64,000 nt of DNA from CAVQYV01 sp963718295 [NCBI: uncultured Methylomirabilota bacterium] (GTDB lineage Bacteria; Methylomirabilota; Methylomirabilia; CAVQYV01): positions 496,001 through 560,000 of the forward strand of contig CAVQYV010000004.1 in NCBI GenBank assembly GCA_963718295.1. Direction: 5' to 3'. Both the position numbers and the translations under genes were made by a program. The notes beneath the pieces were generated by a model. That model had not been told where the DNA came from and searched no databases. It worked only from the letters and a program-made list of their open reading frames with translations. Numbering within the stretch: position 1 is the first letter of the stretch; every line of letters begins with the position of its first letter. Of the stretch, positions 33,904-42,725 are shown in pieces.

Positions 33904-34896
33904 CTATCCCTGATGAAGAGTACATTTTTTTCTTGAGAGTGATTGAAGGTCGTTTTCCACCATCTCTCTTACAATATCAAGAAATTGATACTGGCATTTC
34001 CATCCCATTTTTGTTTTGGCCTTCGATGCATCGGCAACAAGATCATAAGTTTCAGCGGGTCTGAAATACTGCGGATCTGAAACGAGAAATTCCTCAGATT
34101 TCAATCCCACAAGACTAAATGCAATCGCGGCGAATTCTCTTACCGAGTGGTTTTCACCGGTGCCGATAACGTAATCATCCGGAGAATCCATCTGCAACAT
34201 CATCCACATCGCCTTTACATAATCCTTGGAGTGTCCCCAATCTCTTTTTGCATCCAGATTCCCCAATCGAAGATCACTATCCATCCCCTCTTTAATCCTA
34301 GCGACACGCGATGTGATCTTTCTCGTAACATATTCAAAACCCCTTCGCGGGGATTCATGGTTGAAGAGAATGCCGTTTACCGCGAAGAGCCCGTAGGTTT
34401 CCCTGTAGTTTCGCGTCAAGTGATATCCCGCCAGTTTGGAGATCCCATAGGAAGACCGTGGCCGGAAAGGAGAAGCCTCATTCTGAGGAGGCTTAGCATT
34501 TCCAAACATTTCGCTTGAGCCTGCAAAATAGAATCGACACGAGGGAGCAATTTGCTTAATCGCAGATAGCATGTGATGCGTGCCGTTAATGTTTGTCATA
34601 AAAGTCGAAAACTCATCCTCAAAGGAATACGCAACAAAACTTTGGGCCGCCAAATGGTAGCATTCATCTGGCTTGACTTCTCGCACCACATTGAAGACAC
34701 TCGCAAAGCTTTCGACCGATCCACCATGGATCTTTAGATGCGGCAGGATATGGCGGATCCTCGACATGCGATGGTCCGGGTCTTCGATGGCTGACCGGCG
34801 CACCATTCCGTGGACCTCATAACCCTTTTGAAGCAGTAATTCCGAGAGATAGCTCCCATCTTGTCCGGAAATCCCTGTGATTAGGACGCGTTTCAT
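33904..34896 (-). CDS. GDP-mannose 4,6-dehydratase-like SDR, copy 2
   Basis: 330 residues. MKRVLITGISGQDGSYLSELL, VHGMVRRSAIED, YHLAAQSFVAYSFEDEF, FAGSSEMFGNAKPPQNE, YGISK catalytic pair, ESPRRGFEYVTRKITSRVA and RDWGHSKDYVKAMWMML. The last motif is diagnostic for Gmd-type dehydratases. It belongs to a subgroup shorter than copy 1 (25325) and lacks the [13 protein letters not shown] substrate loop, having IEDPDHRMSRIRHI instead; such proteins may act in GDP-rhamnose or related 6-deoxyhexose routes. The exact product cannot be told from sequence. Confidence 0.86.
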   Translation of the reverse strand: MKRVLITGISGQDGSYLSELLLQKGYEVHGMVRRSAIEDPDHRMSRIRHILPHLKIHGGSVESFASVFNVVREVKPDECYHLAAQSFVAYSFEDEFSTFMTNINGTHHMLSAIKQIAPSCRFYFAGSSEMFGNAKPPQNEASPFRPRSSYGISKLAGYHLTRNYRETYGLFAVNGILFNHESPRRGFEYVTRKITSRVARIKEGMDSDLRLGNLDAKRDWGHSKDYVKAMWMMLQMDSPDDYVIGTGENHSVREFAAIAFSLVGLKSEEFLVSDPQYFRPAETYDLVADASKAKTKMGWKCQYQFLDIVREMVENDLQSLSRKKCTLHQG

Positions 34897-34956
34897 AACT
34901 TTTCCCTCTCAAGGTGACCTTTGCAGATTTCTTACTATATCACTATTACCGAGAGA

Positions 34957-35142
34957 ATAAAATAGGTTACGTTCTTTTAGATTGCTGTCTAACGAACATT
35001 TTCTTCGTGAAAGTACTTTTGGACGATCCGAGGCTGAAGCAAAACCAGGTTGAGAAGAAGCGTCTTTGATCTTAATGACCTGCAGCATACTTGCAGGAGA
35101 ACAGAACGTCACCTATTGTCTGCACTGATTAGTAAAACTGCT
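34957..35142 (-). mobile_element. IS630-type element remnant, internally deleted
   Basis: 34960-35025 matches 44063-44130 (TAACGAACAT, TTTGGACGATCCGAGG), the 3' part of the IS630-like remnant, and 35091-35140 matches 44507-44535 (AGGAGAACAGAA, CACTRATTAGTAA), its 5' end. The interior is lost. The 5' end supplies the last codons and stop of the adjacent methyltransferase gene. Confidence 0.72.
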
Positions 35143-36017
35143 CAAGCAGTTCTTTCTTAACATCACCCAGAAGGCCAATATCCCGAGTTCATCCGGTGAA
35201 TAGGAACAAAATTTCCTGTTTATTTTCAACTCTTTTACATTTCCCTCGTATTTCTTCACTATCAGACTCTTTTGTATCTCAAAGCCCCCCGCCCTGAATA
35301 GATTAAGGTAGTCAGAAGAACGCAACCTATTGCTATAGCCCGGCCTATTCCATATCATGGCTTTCCAGAGCCAGTCGGGGTATTGAAGCAGGCGCAGGGG
35401 GTCCTTCTGGAAACGATGGTCGCTAAGGTCCACTTCGTGCATTCCAACTCCGCCGCTTTTAGTAACCCTGCTAAACTCGCCCACAGCCCGTTCGACATCA
35501 TGGACATGCTCAAGCACCGCGCCAGAGAAAACAAGGTCAACGGAACCCGTGCCCAAGGGCAGACTGCCGCATCGCCCAAGCGATATTCCAGTTTCTCCTG
35601 TTCACAGTGAACGGTGCCATTTTTGAAAAAAACGGCCCTGATTGCTGAATCTCCAAAAGGCAGTCCTCTTGTCTTGATCCTCTCCATCACCTTTTCGTGG
35701 TATACGATGTCCTGCCTGTCCCAGAACAAGTGCTTGAACCTGTCAATAAGAAATACCTTCCTAGCACCATGGGCAAGAAACAAGAGTCCCATGGCAAGGG
35801 AATATCCAGGCCCCACCTCAAGGACAACCTTCCCCTCCAAATTGAGATTTCCCCCGCACCGCTCAAGCATCCGCTCAAAAACAGCAAATGGCCTTTCATA
35901 GTCCGCAAGGAGCTCAGACCTTCTGAAGGAATATTTCTCCTTCAGATGCCTGAGCAGAGGAATGCCTGCCCCTATGTTCTTCAATATCTCAAGAGAGATT
36001 CCGGCATACGCACTCAT
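35113..36017 (-). pseudogene. SAM-dependent methyltransferase, frameshifted and truncated
   Basis: Two overlapping frames make one class I methyltransferase. From ATG 36017 the first frame gives SLEILKNIGAGIPLLRHLKEKYSF and motif I (VVLEVGPGYSLAMG). At about 35555-35580 the frame is lost after YRLGDAA, and the second frame continues with GSVDLVFSGAVLEHVHDVERAVGEFSRV (motif IV, methyltransferase type 11) and SYSPDELGILAFWVML. The C-terminus ends in residues encoded by the IS630 remnant. A one- or two-base indel thus splits the gene. Either a dead gene or a sequencing error at the joint. Confidence 0.8.
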
Positions 36018-36532
36018 GGTTGATTTGGCTCCGTTAGCTTCTTACTTGCCAGCTTGAGGTCGTGCTCCATAATCAGGGCAACATTCTCCGGGCCGTGGTC
36101 CGCAGGAGACCGCTACAGCTTTTTCTTGTAGACCTCATTAGGCAGGATTTTTCCAAGTTCCTGGGACTGTTTGTGAACACAAGAAACAGTTTGGGAAGAT
36201 ATACCCAATGATGTTGGTTATGAGAGCTTCTTTCCTCAATTCAACAACTGCATCAAGTGGCTTTTCTTTTATTGAGCTGCCACCTTCTCCACGATAAAGT
36301 CCTCTGCCCTCCCTTTGCCAGCCTCCGCCGGCCTCCTTTTCAGGGCCACGTCTTCAAGAGTCCTTAAAATAACCTGACTATGCTATCAAGGTCCGCAGGG
36401 TAGCGTCAACCCTTTTCTGTAAACCTTTTCTGTAAACCAGGACTTTTCCAAAAATAATATCGGCGCAAATGAGAATTGATCGCCCTGGACATTCTTCCCT
36501 TAGCGATTTCTGAATAAGCCGATTACAGTCAA
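36018..36532. other. Gene-free stretch in the polysaccharide cluster
   Basis: 515 bases. Minus-strand frames contain protein-like scraps (LDAVVELRKEALITNIIGYI, ENVALIMEHDLKLASKKL) separated by stops, suggesting a decayed gene that I cannot identify. A 13-bp unit, CCTTTTCTGTAAA, occurs twice in tandem near 36410-36436. No promoter or terminator stands out. Confidence 0.4.
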
Positions 36533-37858
36533 TTAGAGCAGCTCCGCTAAAACATCGGCCAGTCTGGACGTGAGAAATCTGCGGTCAAAAGCCTCTATGC
36601 CAACACGACTAATCCTGCGAAGTTCTCCCAATTCATGTTTACGGAGAGTGCCATGGATTGCCTCCTCGATACCCTTCACGTCATAAGGGTCTACAGCTGT
36701 CCCAATTCCGTATTTCTCAATAAGCTCCGTAGCTGCTCCGCGACAGCTCAGCAGCAGAATTGGAGGTCCCCCGACAGCCCAGTACTCATAGATTTTGCCG
36801 GGGATCAAGGTAGACCACCCCTCGTAATTGATTGCTAGCAGCAGGTCAGCCGATTTGATCAAGCAAAGGACGTCCTTATGTGGCAGATGTCCAAGGTCCT
36901 TTATCACGCTGGATAGACCCATTCCTTCAGCCAACCTTCGATGTTCCTCTGGGAGATCACCTGCAAATGCCAGGGTCAATTTCTCTGCCAGTTCTGGTCG
37001 TTGTTGCAGAATGCGTCGGACAGCTTGGAAGAGCCCTGCTAGACTGCGCGCATGAGACTTCGAAACGATTAAGGACCCCGCATGCAGAATAGTAAACCTT
37101 GAGTTGCGGGGAGTTGCGGTCATGGAATTCAGCAGACTAAACTCCTCAAGATCACAACCGTTGGAAATGAAAACGAATTTGTCGCTGGGTTGTGCGGGAT
37201 AGCGGTCTTGGAACATTTTCTTGCTCCATTCCGTGACCAGGATAACCTTGTCAGCAGTCTTGACCACCCAGCTTTCCAACCTTAGATCGATCATGCGAAT
37301 TATTCTAGGCTTAAAATGATGCCAGGGCGTGTCAATCCAATCATCGCGGAAATCCAAGATAAGCCGCTTGCCCGTTAACAGTTTCAGGAATGCGCCAACC
37401 AGGGTAGCAGAGTAAGGTGGGCATGTAGCAAAGATGACATCGATTCCCTCGCCTCTCACAATCTTTCGCCCCCGTCTGAGAGCGGGGGCCAGCCAGACAA
37501 GGTGCGGGTCCGGGAGAAGGATGTTTCGAAATGCCCAACGACGTGCTCCACCCAAAACCTTCACAATCACTCTTGTCAGCCAGTTCCGCTGGCCGAACTC
37601 CATCTCCTTTTCCACAAACTTCAACGACGGTTCCCATGCAAGTGTCCGAACTATTTTCACTTCTTGCGGGATTTCCGAAAGCGAGGCTTCACTACCCTCT
37701 TTACGATCAAGCTCATACTCCACTCGGTCGTCGACGGTAAGAACCACAGGCAACCAGCCCAACGCCGGCAGGTACTTGACAAACTTGACCACCCGAATTG
37801 AGTGTCCCACGGATCGGAAGGGCGGAAAAACGCGGGCAATCATAAGCACCTTCTTCAT
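36533..37858 (-). CDS. Glycosyltransferase family 4 (WbuB-like)
   Basis: 441 residues when started at ATG 37858 (MKKVLMIARVFPPFRSVGHSIRVVKFVKYLP), which matches the family N-terminus better than the upstream ATG at 37933. VWLAPALRRGRKIV, DVIFATCPPYSATLVGAFLKLLTGKRLILDFRDDW and FTILHAGSLIVSKSHARSLAGLFQAV are typical of WbuB-like GT4 enzymes. The C-terminal acceptor region reads LLAINYEGWSTLIPGKIYEYWAVGGPPILLLS. It follows the DUF2264 gene with 86 bases between. Donor unknown. Confidence 0.88.
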   Translation of the reverse strand: MKKVLMIARVFPPFRSVGHSIRVVKFVKYLPALGWLPVVLTVDDRVEYELDRKEGSEASLSEIPQEVKIVRTLAWEPSLKFVEKEMEFGQRNWLTRVIVKVLGGARRWAFRNILLPDPHLVWLAPALRRGRKIVRGEGIDVIFATCPPYSATLVGAFLKLLTGKRLILDFRDDWIDTPWHHFKPRIIRMIDLRLESWVVKTADKVILVTEWSKKMFQDRYPAQPSDKFVFISNGCDLEEFSLLNSMTATPRNSRFTILHAGSLIVSKSHARSLAGLFQAVRRILQQRPELAEKLTLAFAGDLPEEHRRLAEGMGLSSVIKDLGHLPHKDVLCLIKSADLLLAINYEGWSTLIPGKIYEYWAVGGPPILLLSCRGAATELIEKYGIGTAVDPYDVKGIEEAIHGTLRKHELGELRRISRVGIEAFDRRFLTSRLADVLAELL

Positions 37859-37944
37859 TTTATTTTCTTGTGGCTGCAATATATAATCCTCCTGTTGGCA
37901 GAGGGTCTCTCGTTGACGAGCTGGAGTTGCCACGGAAACAAAAC

Positions 37945-39465
37945 CTATCTGGATGTCTCTTTTTCAACGCCAGCATGGTTATTCAGCGATTCAGTCAACC
38001 AAAAAGGATGAAGAGAACTGTACCTGTAAAGCTCGTTTCTGTTGTATTCGTCTTGCGACCGATATGGTAGCCCTAAGACAAATATGAAAAATCGATAAAG
38101 AAGGGCGGGGTCTTCTCGATCTCTGGGGAAATTTCCAGTTTTAGTTATTTTGATTATTTGCACTTCTCTAGTATGCTTGAAGCCCCTAATTTCCCATTGT
38201 ATTTCTGGGATAAACACTTCGTAGTTGTCTTGTTCGATAGGTAGATTCTCTAATGGCGCTGTCCAGAAATAAGAGTGGGGCGGATTGTAAAAAGCCAAGG
38301 TGAGTGACCTGGTTGACCACAGGCTGCTCCCAGGTCCTGAATAGTCGTCAAGAAGAGTGAGGTCTTCGTGAAAATAACCCTGCGATATTTTTCCATGACG
38401 TACTGCCCCTTTTTTAATAAAGTATTTCCACACACAGTCTAATGCCCTACGAGCCATGCCAGGGCTTATACAGTCCATCTCTTTCGTAGCAGCAGCTATT
38501 AAAGGAGATGGCGCTGCCATGCGATAACAGATACTTCGGCCGGTAATGGGGATGCCATCTGTTGAGAAGAAATATTTGTACTTTCGGACGAAATCATTTA
38601 GGCTGCTGTCGATGAAATCAGGGTCGAGTTTTGGATTGATAAGATTGATCCAAAAAAGTGCGTAATGTATGCCCCAAGCGTTGTAATAGTCAATAGCTCC
38701 ATCTGGACCGTCAGAAAACCATCCATTTCCTTGATAAAAAGACTTCAATCTTGCATAGTGCATCAGGGACAACATCTGGTCGCCAGGATAACCCAGTGAA
38801 GAGATAACTTCATTAACCATCACGGGAAATAGATGGAAGTTATTATCAGGAATTGTTTTCCCATTTACCGATAGTAGCCATTTCGAAATCGTTTCTTTTT
38901 CTGGCGAGGAAAGTTGGGGCCACAAGTGGTCTCGCAACAACCAGACAGAAAGAGCTATGTCAGCCGCCTCTACGATTCTTTGATCACGATCACAAATGTG
39001 ACCCCAAAACCCCTTTGATTTTGGATTTGTACCAGTCAATAATCCCGCCTTTGCCACCTCAATAAGATCAATTTGCTGACCATCAAAATTTTGAATTGTA
39101 GAAGCTCTGCCGGAAGAAATCCATGCGCCGATCATGGGCAAGGTTCGACTGAATCCTTCCATTGCATCAATGGCAGCGCCATGACTACTTGATGCCCCAG
39201 GATAGTAAATATGCGCATAATTCGACGTTCCATAATAGAGGAGCCCAGAAACAAGATATGAGAATAGTGCAGAATATCGTTCCTGCGCTTGAATTGAAGT
39301 GCTGAGAAATACCTTCATTAATTTCCCGTCAATCGAAGTCCACGGAAGATTTCTTAAGCGAATCACCTTCCACTGGTATAGACATCTTTGCTGTAAATAA
39401 TAGAGTAATTTCTTTGCATGAACCAATTTACGCGACATGGCTTCTCTTTGGATACGATGACTCAT
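37945..39465 (-). CDS. DUF2264 domain-containing protein
   Basis: 506 residues, cytosolic by appearance. The segment GAAIDAMEGFSRTLPMIGAW (about residue 95) is the signature of DUF2264, an alpha/alpha-barrel fold related to glycoside hydrolases and lyases. Further conserved parts are NNFHLFPVMVNEVISSLGYPGD, GWFSDGPDGAIDYYNAWGIHYALFW, PITGRSICYRMAAPSPL and GYFHEDLTLLDDYSGPGSSLWSTRSL. In polysaccharide clusters such proteins are presumed to process uronic-acid-containing chains, but activity is not established. The composition is more A+T-rich than that of the flanking housekeeping genes, fitting acquired DNA. Confidence 0.85.
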   Translation of the reverse strand: MSHRIQREAMSRKLVHAKKLLYYLQQRCLYQWKVIRLRNLPWTSIDGKLMKVFLSTSIQAQERYSALFSYLVSGLLYYGTSNYAHIYYPGASSSHGAAIDAMEGFSRTLPMIGAWISSGRASTIQNFDGQQIDLIEVAKAGLLTGTNPKSKGFWGHICDRDQRIVEAADIALSVWLLRDHLWPQLSSPEKETISKWLLSVNGKTIPDNNFHLFPVMVNEVISSLGYPGDQMLSLMHYARLKSFYQGNGWFSDGPDGAIDYYNAWGIHYALFWINLINPKLDPDFIDSSLNDFVRKYKYFFSTDGIPITGRSICYRMAAPSPLIAAATKEMDCISPGMARRALDCVWKYFIKKGAVRHGKISQGYFHEDLTLLDDYSGPGSSLWSTRSLTLAFYNPPHSYFWTAPLENLPIEQDNYEVFIPEIQWEIRGFKHTREVQIIKITKTGNFPRDREDPALLYRFFIFVLGLPYRSQDEYNRNELYRYSSLHPFWLTESLNNHAGVEKETSR

Positions 39466-39479
39466 TTATTGTCCCCCTC

Positions 39480-39600
39480 GGGGAATGGGAGAAAAACCCT
39501 CGCCTTCAGGCGAAGACTTCAGTATGCCCCGAAGGGGCCGGGGTGGATATTCCCCGTCTAAAGCCGGCGGTTTTACCGCCTCCCTTTGAACGACCACCGT
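39480..39600. repeat. Palindromic, hairpin-rich segment flanking the IS256-like pseudogene
   Basis: Contains CTCGCCTTCAGGCGAAG, GGCCCCTT/CCGGGG-like and GCCGGCGG-TTTT-ACCGCC pairings. A related sequence (CCCACCGTCTGAGGCCGG, then GTCGCCTTGAGGCGAC) lies on the other side of the pseudogene at 41025-41125. This could be the end of an IS200/IS605-type element or of the IS256-like element's former target. Identity uncertain. Confidence 0.35.
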
Positions 39601-39652
39601 GCAGTCAATCCCATTCCTTGTTGAAAATTGATCAGCGACCCTCATTGTGGCC

Positions 39653-40925
39653 TTACGCAACTTGATTCCCCGCTGCCGGGCTCTGTCTTCGGATCTCCCC
39701 CTGCAGGGCGGCCCGCAGGGTGGGAAGATGCCGGTATCCTTTGATCCTATGGAGGTTGGGTTCGATGTCCAGCAGGGCCGAGGCCACCCAGCGTTGTTTC
39801 TGATCGCTGTTTCTCCAGCGGTCCACCTCGTCCGTTCGCTGCCCCGCTTGAGACATCAGGGATTCCAGACAGTTGGTGGTCTTGAGGGAAAGTCCCAGTT
39901 GGGGAAATACCCCCAGACGGTGCAGGGTGAGGGTTTCCTCCATTCCCTCGTCGAAGCTGGCTACTGCTGCCGAGGCATTGATCAGGCGTAGCTCCTGCCG
40001 GATGCGCTGGAGGGCGGCCTGGGCCTCGGTGTAGGTAGGTTTCTCGTGGGCCACTTGCAGCTTCCTCCGCCAGAGAGCTTGTTGGGATTTGGGAAGATAG
40101 CTCACCACATTCTCCCTTTTATGCCACTGGCAGCGCTGGAGGATCGCCCGAGATCCGAAGACCTTCTGGATGGCCTGATGGAGGCCCTTGGTCCCGTGAA
40201 GGATGCAGAGCAGATCCTGATCGATCCGCAGGCCTCGCTCCCACAAGCTTTGGAGAAAGTCCGAACAGACCCGCTCGTTCTCCGTTCCGGTCTGGACGAA
40301 GCCTAAGATCACCTTCTCCCCCGAGAGGGTGATGCCCAGGGCGATGACCATCTCGTTCTCGGGGAAGGTCTTTCCATCGAGAAACAGGGCGACGATGTTG
40401 TAGGATTCCAGGTTCCGCTCGCAGAGCTGCTGGAGCTTCCGGGCGCTGGCCCGGAGGAAGCGCCGGGAGATCGAAGAGGGGCTCAGTCCGAAGACCGCGG
40501 GGGCCTCCTCCGCACACTCCCCGTAGGAGCGACAGCTGAGGCCCCGCAGAATCTGGAGGAACAGTCTCCCATCGATCTGGTGGGGCTGCAGCACCTGCCT
40601 CAAGGTGTGGAGGCAGATCTCCTGATTCTTGGCCCGATCCCGCAGCCTCCGGTAGGTGACGGCCACCTTCTAGTCTCCCAGGTAGATGGAGCCCCTTTGC
40701 TGGCTCCAGCGGACCACTCCTGGCAAGCCCCCGGTGCGGGAGGACCGCTTTCCGGCCAGGGCGGTCACTCCCTGCTTCAGGGCCTCGTCAAAAGCCTGCA
40801 GGCCCAAGGGGGATCAGGGCCTGAATGAGGGCCACCTGGGCATTGAGATCCTTTGGTGCGGAAAGAGTGAAAAGGTCGACGGGTTTCACCTTGCCTTTTC
40901 TGCTGATTCGAAATACCCTTTTCAT
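39653..40925 (-). pseudogene. IS256/Mutator-family transposase, inactivated
   Basis: From ATG 40925 (MKRVFRISRKGKVKPVDLFT) a transposase frame can be followed to 39653. Three lesions: an extra base in a G5 run (40808-40812) shifts the frame; an in-frame TAG at 40670-40672 stands where the family context YLGDQKVAV suggests Gln; and the second catalytic Asp is His (CILHGTKGL, family DG.KGL). The remaining part retains VALFLDGKTF (first Asp), QRCQWHKRENV (C/H motif) and TNCLESLM (Glu). Partial copies lie at 28808-29040 and 32440-32575. The longest intact piece starts at GTG 40666. Confidence 0.85.
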
Positions 40926-41140
40926 GGAGCGGCTCCTTTCTCTGTGGGGTTGTGAGTTTCTTGCTCAAACACACTTCACCACAAAGGAGTCGCTTCGTCA
41001 ATTGTCAACGGAGTATGGCACACATCCCCACCGTCTGAGGCCGGTAGTTTGTGCGGACTGCCGAGTCGGATTCATCCGACGAGGCGCGCTTAGCCCGCGA
41101 AACCTGTCGCCTTGAGGCGACAGTAGTATAGTAAGAGGCG

Positions 41141-42631
41141 TCAGATGGCTTCTCTGCGTGTTATTCTATGCCATAGCTGCTTAACCGTATTCTTCTCCTC
41201 TTCCTTGACTTCACCCAGCCGCCAAAGGCAGAAAACGTAGGTAAGCAATGCCACAACGATGGCCAGAAAGAGATGGGCTGGTGATACCTTGTCCCGGACA
41301 CCGGACATAGCATAGGTCCACCAGGCAGCCAGTCCCATTACAACTGAGGCAACAATAACATTGCGCAGTGTAGTGAACGGGAAGTGCCAGGTCAAGTGTG
41401 GACGGGAAGCCGCGGTATGTAAGACAAGCAAGACGGTATAGCCGATAAGAGCAGAGATCGCCGCAGCCACGTAGCCGAAGCGAGGCACCAGCAGCAATTG
41501 CAGACCGATGTGGGTAGAGGCAGCAATGATCTGGTTGGCTCCGAGTCTAAGCGCTTGTTTCTTTATTGCTATGCCCATTGAGGCAATGTTCGCCAGTCCC
41601 CAAACAAGACTAGAGAATACCACGAATCCGACGACTTTGGATCCTTCGTAGTAATCCGGGGCTGTTAGCAAGGCTACAAAAGGAAAGGCCAGAACACTCA
41701 GACCAACAGCGGCCGGTATGCACAGGATGAGGTATACCCGGGTGACCATGGTCAGGGTCTCTTCTGTGGCCGCCTGTCCCTTACTCTCCCAGGTGCTATA
41801 GACTAATGGGGACACACTCAGCAGAAATAACGCCACCAGAAGTTCGATGCTCTTGGCCGATATATTATAGGACACGGCGTATAGCCCTACCTCCCGGTCT
41901 GGTCGGAATGAGCTGATCATGAACAGATCCGAGGCACGCAACCCCCACATAGCCACATTTCCCAGAGTCAAGGGCCATGAATACTGCCATATTTCAAGGG
42001 CATCCGGAAGGTGAAAGTGCTGCGGGTGAATGCCCACCCCCTTTATTGCCAGGGAAATCAGGAAAGGCAGCGTTAGAACGAGGGTTAGAAAGGTGCCCCA
42101 CAAGAGACCCTCGACTCGGAAACCCAAAACAACGACGAATAGAAGACCAACCCCAAGACTACCGTAGTTCACTATGAGCTGAAAGGAAGTGAATGATCCG
42201 CTACGCCTCTGAGCTCTCATTGCCGATATGAATACAATGAAAATGCTTTGGACAACAAAGATCAGAAGGGCAAGAGGCAAGAGTCGAACCAACGCGGAGG
42301 GCAGAAATTCCTTGAGCAGAAATAGGGTCAGGAAACTGACCCCGGCAACAACGGCGATAGCTGTGCCAATGGAGACACTCATGGTTACAAAGAAGACATC
42401 TAAGGTTGACTTGGTTTCATAAATCGGATAATAGCGTAACACGGCGCTGCCGAAACCCGAAACGGCAAGGGCAACGAGAAACGAGGATACGCTTTGTGCC
42501 AGTGACCAATACCCATACTCGGCCGGTGGGAACAGTCTTGTTATGATGGGAGTCGTAATAAAGGCGGTGACAGCGGGCAGGAATTGTGCTGGGGCATATT
42601 TCGCCAAATCCTTGACGAATCTGCTTAACAT
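41141..42631 (-). CDS. Polysaccharide flippase (Wzx/MATE-like, polysaccharide_synt family)
   Basis: 496 residues with about 12-14 hydrophobic spans throughout; inner-membrane exporter that turns the lipid-linked repeat unit to the periplasmic face. The N-terminus MLSRFVKDLAKYAPAQFLPAVTAFITTPIITRLFPPAEYGYWSLA is typical of Wzx/RfbX. Conserved SDLFMISSFRPDREVGLYAVSYNISAKSIELL sits mid-protein. It precedes the ligase/polymerase-like gene on the transcript's upstream side with 94 bases between. Ribosome site GGAAAGG. Confidence 0.9.
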   Translation of the reverse strand: MLSRFVKDLAKYAPAQFLPAVTAFITTPIITRLFPPAEYGYWSLAQSVSSFLVALAVSGFGSAVLRYYPIYETKSTLDVFFVTMSVSIGTAIAVVAGVSFLTLFLLKEFLPSALVRLLPLALLIFVVQSIFIVFISAMRAQRRSGSFTSFQLIVNYGSLGVGLLFVVVLGFRVEGLLWGTFLTLVLTLPFLISLAIKGVGIHPQHFHLPDALEIWQYSWPLTLGNVAMWGLRASDLFMISSFRPDREVGLYAVSYNISAKSIELLVALFLLSVSPLVYSTWESKGQAATEETLTMVTRVYLILCIPAAVGLSVLAFPFVALLTAPDYYEGSKVVGFVVFSSLVWGLANIASMGIAIKKQALRLGANQIIAASTHIGLQLLLVPRFGYVAAAISALIGYTVLLVLHTAASRPHLTWHFPFTTLRNVIVASVVMGLAAWWTYAMSGVRDKVSPAHLFLAIVVALLTYVFCLWRLGEVKEEEKNTVKQLWHRITRREAI

Positions 42632-42725
42632 TTGTTGCCTTTCCCTACCTCTTCACATGGGTAAAGTAGGCGCCTTCCGTAATCGAAATGACGAAGCAAA
42701 CGCGAATGAGAACGGTTAATCAGAT

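Noticed and set aside
36410-36436. Tandem 13-bp repeat as a regulatory iteron
   Set aside because: Only two units, not near any promoter or origin feature; probably a chance duplication.
39480-41125. Complete IS200/IS605 element or TnpB guide RNA around the IS256-like pseudogene
   Set aside because: Hairpin-rich sequences occur on both sides, but no TnpA or TnpB coding sequence is present, so only a low-confidence repeat was listed.
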